DNA of 24,412 nt from a virus, in IMG/VR virus record IMGVR_UViG_3300031975_000612, positions 1 through 24,412 of that record; one strand, written 5' to 3'. Made by a program: the position numbers and the translations under genes. The first letter of the stretch is position 1, and the number at the start of each line of letters is the position of its first letter. Shown piece by piece: positions 22,926-24,412 of the stretch. The notes under the pieces were generated by a model. It saw nothing but the letters and a program-made list of their open reading frames with translations. It did no database searches and had not been told where the DNA came from.

Positions 22926-23038
22926 TATGAACCTCCAAACTTAAAAGCTAAGTACAGCACACCGAGAATAATAACGGCAGTTTCAAGTTTCCTAGTCTTT
23001 GGCGGAAACCTAAAACCTTTCCATTTATATACCTTCAT
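22925..23038 (-). CDS. 37-residue membrane microprotein
   Basis: A basic N-terminal half (MKVYKWKGFRFPPKTRK) is followed by one membrane span (AVIILGVLYLAFKF) and a Gly-Gly-Ser end. TTTGGAG precedes the ATG and the start overlaps the preceding stop (ATGA). Positive-inside charge suggests the N-terminus stays in the cytoplasm. Function unknown. Confidence 0.58.
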   Translation of the reverse strand: MKVYKWKGFRFPPKTRKLETAVIILGVLYLAFKFGGS

Positions 23039-23208
23039 ACTCTCTCCAAATTACAGGCTCTGATAAATTTATTTTTATCAAAGTTCCTGTTATCTTCTTT
23101 AAATATGACGCACATTCCATCAGCTATATCTGTTATTGTGAAAAAGCCGTCATTACTTACATACTCTCTTATGAGTTCTGCAAATTTTTCATATTCTTTT
23201 TTACTCAT
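23035..23208 (-). CDS. Small soluble protein in microprotein operon
   Basis: A 57-residue soluble protein (MSKKEYEKFAELIREYV, then FFTITDIADGMCVIFK) with two cysteines and a mixed-charge helical start; no family recognised. It begins with an ATGA overlap with the preceding gene and lacks a strong ribosome binding site of its own (GGCGG), so it probably depends on coupling. Confidence 0.6.
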   Translation of the reverse strand: MSKKEYEKFAELIREYVSNDGFFTITDIADGMCVIFKEDNRNFDKNKFIRACNLERV

Positions 23209-23282
23209 AGCATACCGCCTGTGATTGATATTACAAAGAGCATAACTACTACAGCTATTGTCATTAAAAATAATTCAACCAT
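23205..23282 (-). CDS. 25-residue membrane microprotein
   Basis: A hydrophobic frame (MVELFLMTIAVVVMLFVISI) forming a single membrane span with a short Gly-rich end. It overlaps both neighbours (eight bases upstream, ATGA downstream). Its ribosome binding site (GGTGG) is modest. Function unknown. Confidence 0.5.
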   Translation of the reverse strand: MVELFLMTIAVVVMLFVISITGGML

Positions 23283-23391
23283 AGAACACCACCAATAATC
23301 CACCAATAATGGCAGTAGTAAATACGCAAGTGGCTATTATGAACTTACCAAAGTTAGTAAAGTACGGATTACTTCTTGGTTCTTTTTTCAT
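23275..23391 (-). CDS. 38-residue membrane microprotein
   Basis: A polar, basic N-terminus (MKKEPRSNPYFTNFGK) is followed by a membrane span (FIIATCVFTTAIIGGLLVVF). A strong TTTTGGAGG precedes the ATG, though the start lies 23 bases inside the preceding gene. Function unknown. Confidence 0.6.
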   Translation of the reverse strand: MKKEPRSNPYFTNFGKFIIATCVFTTAIIGGLLVVFYG

Positions 23392-23488
23392 CTTTATCCT
23401 CCAAAAAATTAAGTATAAATAATGCACCTGCTGTCATTAGTCCTACACTAATGAAGCAAACCAATAAGACTTCAACGAATGGATACAT
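23369..23488 (-). CDS. 39-residue membrane microprotein
   Basis: A membrane span (VEVLLVCFISVGLMTAGALF) from the N-terminus, followed by a charged tail (LEDKDEKRTKK). The start shares one base with the stop of the zinc protein gene (TGATG). It has one cysteine in the span. Topology is probably N-out, C-in. Function unknown. Confidence 0.58.
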   Translation of the reverse strand: MYPFVEVLLVCFISVGLMTAGALFILNFLEDKDEKRTKK

Positions 23489-23769
23489 CAATACCCCCTT
23501 CGAAGCTCAGACATAACACCCTCTAGCACTTCGCTAATGTGTAATGTTCTATGCTTTCTCTTTGGGTTATGCACTCTGATCCAACGATCTTCTGCTTGTC
23601 GTTTATCTTCTTCACTAAACTTAGCGTAATGCTCATCAGATAAAACACCCGAACCACCACAAGTGGCACAGGTTTTCATTCCTGTTTCATCTTCAAAAAT
23701 GTTAGTAAAAAATTTATGATACCCATTACCTTGACAGTCAGGGCAAGTGTTTAGTTTTTTATCAGTCAT
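23488..23769 (-). CDS. DnaJ-type zinc protein (two CxxCxGxG motifs)
   Basis: A 93-residue protein with CPDCQGNG (residues 9-16) and CATCGGSG (33-40), the pair that holds one zinc ion in the DnaJ central domain, followed by a charged helical tail without a J-domain. Similar short zinc proteins in phages have no fixed role; they may assist folding or bind a partner through the zinc hairpin. The start overlaps the upstream 15-residue frame (ATGA). It is notable that the phage polymerase carries the same type of motif pair. Confidence 0.8.
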   Translation of the reverse strand: MTDKKLNTCPDCQGNGYHKFFTNIFEDETGMKTCATCGGSGVLSDEHYAKFSEEDKRQAEDRWIRVHNPKRKHRTLHISEVLEGVMSELRRGY

Positions 23770-23813
23770 AGTAATACCACCACGACAAATAATTTTATTA
23801 GTAGTTCACACAT
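23766..23813 (-). CDS. 15-residue hydrophobic leader-like microprotein
   Basis: A frame of MCELLIKLFVVVVLL with an AAAGGAG site seven bases before the ATG and an ATGA overlap with the zinc protein start. It may be a membrane microprotein or act mainly as a leader that couples translation of the following gene. The strong ribosome binding site and overlap support translation. Confidence 0.45.
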   Translation of the reverse strand: MCELLIKLFVVVVLL

Positions 23814-23843
23814 AATAAGACTCCTTTGTTAATGTGTTTGTTA

Positions 23844-23860
23844 ATATACTTACAGTATAT
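23844..23860. repeat. Operator-like inverted repeat over the -10 box
   Basis: ATATACT, three bases, AGTATAT: exact inverse copies covering the -10 of the leftward promoter. A dimeric repressor bound here would block transcription. Confidence 0.5.
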
Positions 23861-23882
23861 CAAAACACACAAGTCAAATCAA
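23854..23882 (-). promoter_or_regulatory. Candidate promoter of the microprotein operon
   Basis: TTGATT (23877-23882), 17-base spacer, TATACT (23854-23859) on the minus strand. The -10 is inside the inverted repeat at 23844-23860, a typical repressor arrangement. Confidence 0.55.
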
Positions 23883-23894
23883 ATGCTTATAAAT

Positions 23895-24002
23895 TTATAG
23901 TATAATATTAACAGCAGGAATACCGACTACAAAAAATAGAATTACATAGTAAAGTATTGTAGCTGTTAAATCATAGTTATGTATTTTCTTTTTTTCTTTC
24001 AT
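23895..24002 (-). CDS. 35-residue membrane microprotein
   Basis: A basic start (MKEKKKIHNYDLTAT) is followed by one membrane span (ILYYVILFFVVGI) and a short hydrophobic end. The ribosome binding site is weak (CAGG). It is the most upstream frame of the leftward cluster, ahead of the second promoter, so it may be expressed separately. Function unknown. Confidence 0.48.
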   Translation of the reverse strand: MKEKKKIHNYDLTATILYYVILFFVVGIPAVNIIL

Positions 24003-24008
24003 GCCTGC

Positions 24009-24037
24009 ATATTATTATTATATATATTAAAAGTCAA
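24009..24037 (-). promoter_or_regulatory. Weak candidate promoter for 35-residue frame
   Basis: TTGACT (24032-24037), 17-base spacer, TAATAT (24009-24014) on the minus strand. The region is so AT-rich that the -10 match carries little weight. Confidence 0.35.
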
Positions 24038-24112
24038 ACCAATAAAATTGCCAGTTGTTCCAGCTCTACAGCTACAGCTGAAAAATTGCACCAAATAAAT
24101 TAAGATAAAAAA

Positions 24113-24190
24113 AAACTAAGCTGTTGAATTACTTGAATAATTCCTGCTAGGGCGAGCAGGAATTTATTAAATAAAACAATAACTTAGTTT
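24113..24190. repeat. Nested inverted repeat in AT-rich intergenic region
   Basis: Outer arms AAACTAAG (24113-24120) and CTTAGTTT (24183-24190) enclose an inner hairpin, AATTCCTGCT (24139-24148) with AGCAGGAATT (24155-24164). The inner stem can continue by three pairs past a bulged T. The region 24003-24269 has no gene; it also holds CAGCT three times (24059-24080). Confidence 0.6.
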
Positions 24191-24202
24191 AAAAATAAAT
24201 AT

Positions 24203-24231
24203 TTGAATAACTTTAAAAATAGGTGTAAGAT
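24203..24231 (+). promoter_or_regulatory. Candidate promoter for the right-end gene
   Basis: TTGAAT (24203-24208), 17-base spacer, TAAGAT (24226-24231) on the plus strand, about 38 bases before the ATG at 24270. Both boxes are partial matches in AT-rich DNA. Confidence 0.35.
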
Positions 24232-24269
24232 TTTTTTATAAACAACTCATTAACAGATAGGAAAAAAAA

Positions 24270-24412
24270 ATGAGCAAAAATAAAAAAACGATAAGCATTA
24301 TCGAACAGAATGCACAAAACGAAACCGCACTTAAAAACTTTGCAACTGAAAATTTAAAAAATTCAAATCTTGCAACTTCATCAAGTGTAATTGAAAACTT
24401 TGCCACGCATAT
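24270..24412 (+). CDS. Start of a rightward gene, cut by window end
   Basis: An open frame of 47 codons running off the window, beginning MSKNKKTISIIEQNAQNE, with ATAGGA upstream. The visible part is polar, Asn-rich and contains two similar segments, LKNFATENL and IENFATH. This is too little to name a family. The start of an integrase or another DNA-binding protein would be compatible with the position beside an inverted-repeat region, but the sequence gives no direct support. Confidence 0.6.
   Translation, partial: MSKNKKTISIIEQNAQNETALKNFATENLKNSNLATSSSVIENFATH

Noticed and set aside
24270-24412. Integrase at the right end.
   Set aside because: Only 47 residues are visible, with no catalytic or core-binding motif, so the assignment cannot be supported.

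Overview
The window is part of an AT-rich, tightly packed genome of a tailed phage, most likely a marine podophage. The best lineage clue is the family A DNA polymerase (13761-15824). It carries two DnaJ-type CxxCxGxG zinc motifs between its exonuclease and polymerase halves, a trait I know from the SAR116 phage HMO-2011 and its relatives, which infect marine Alphaproteobacteria such as SAR116, SAR11 and roseobacters. The host assignment is an inference; nothing here names the host directly.

Layout. (1) 1-8942, plus strand: late virion and envelope genes. A giant virion-associated protein (5' end outside the window) is followed by a three-segment membrane protein (holin candidate), four further secreted or membrane-anchored proteins including one very Glu-rich exported protein, and a structural protein with a lysozyme-like domain. 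(2) 8939-21216, minus strand: a leftward early/replication region. In order of transcription it holds zinc-finger and hypothetical proteins, a pyrimidine-dimer-glycosylase-like protein, a Gp88-like protein, an SH3-barrel protein, small proteins, primase, DnaB-like helicase, DNA polymerase, a 27-residue membrane microprotein, an SSB-like protein, a Cas4/RecB-like exonuclease, a small PD-(D/E)XK nuclease, a metallophosphoesterase, a DUF3310 protein and a TSCPD-like protein. The late and early regions converge with overlapping stop codons at 8939-8942. (3) 21324-22519: two consensus sigma70 promoters stand back to back. The leftward one serves the replication region. The rightward one serves a single 347-residue gene of unknown function that ends in a strong terminator. 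(4) 22539-24002, minus strand: a leftward operon of very small genes, most of them single-span membrane microproteins chained by start/stop overlaps, with a second DnaJ-type zinc protein among them. (5) 24003-24412: an AT-rich divergent control region with a nested inverted repeat, then the start of a rightward gene cut by the window end.

How the parts fit. Primase, helicase, polymerase, SSB-like protein and nucleases form a self-contained replication and recombination module. No RNA polymerase gene is visible and several promoters match sigma70, so host RNA polymerase probably transcribes these genes. The plus-strand block serves assembly, DNA ejection and host envelope breakdown. The least explained parts are the microprotein operon, the structured leaders at 18599-18837 and 17846-17927, and a conserved-looking small ORF at 17925-18122 that has lost a usable start codon.
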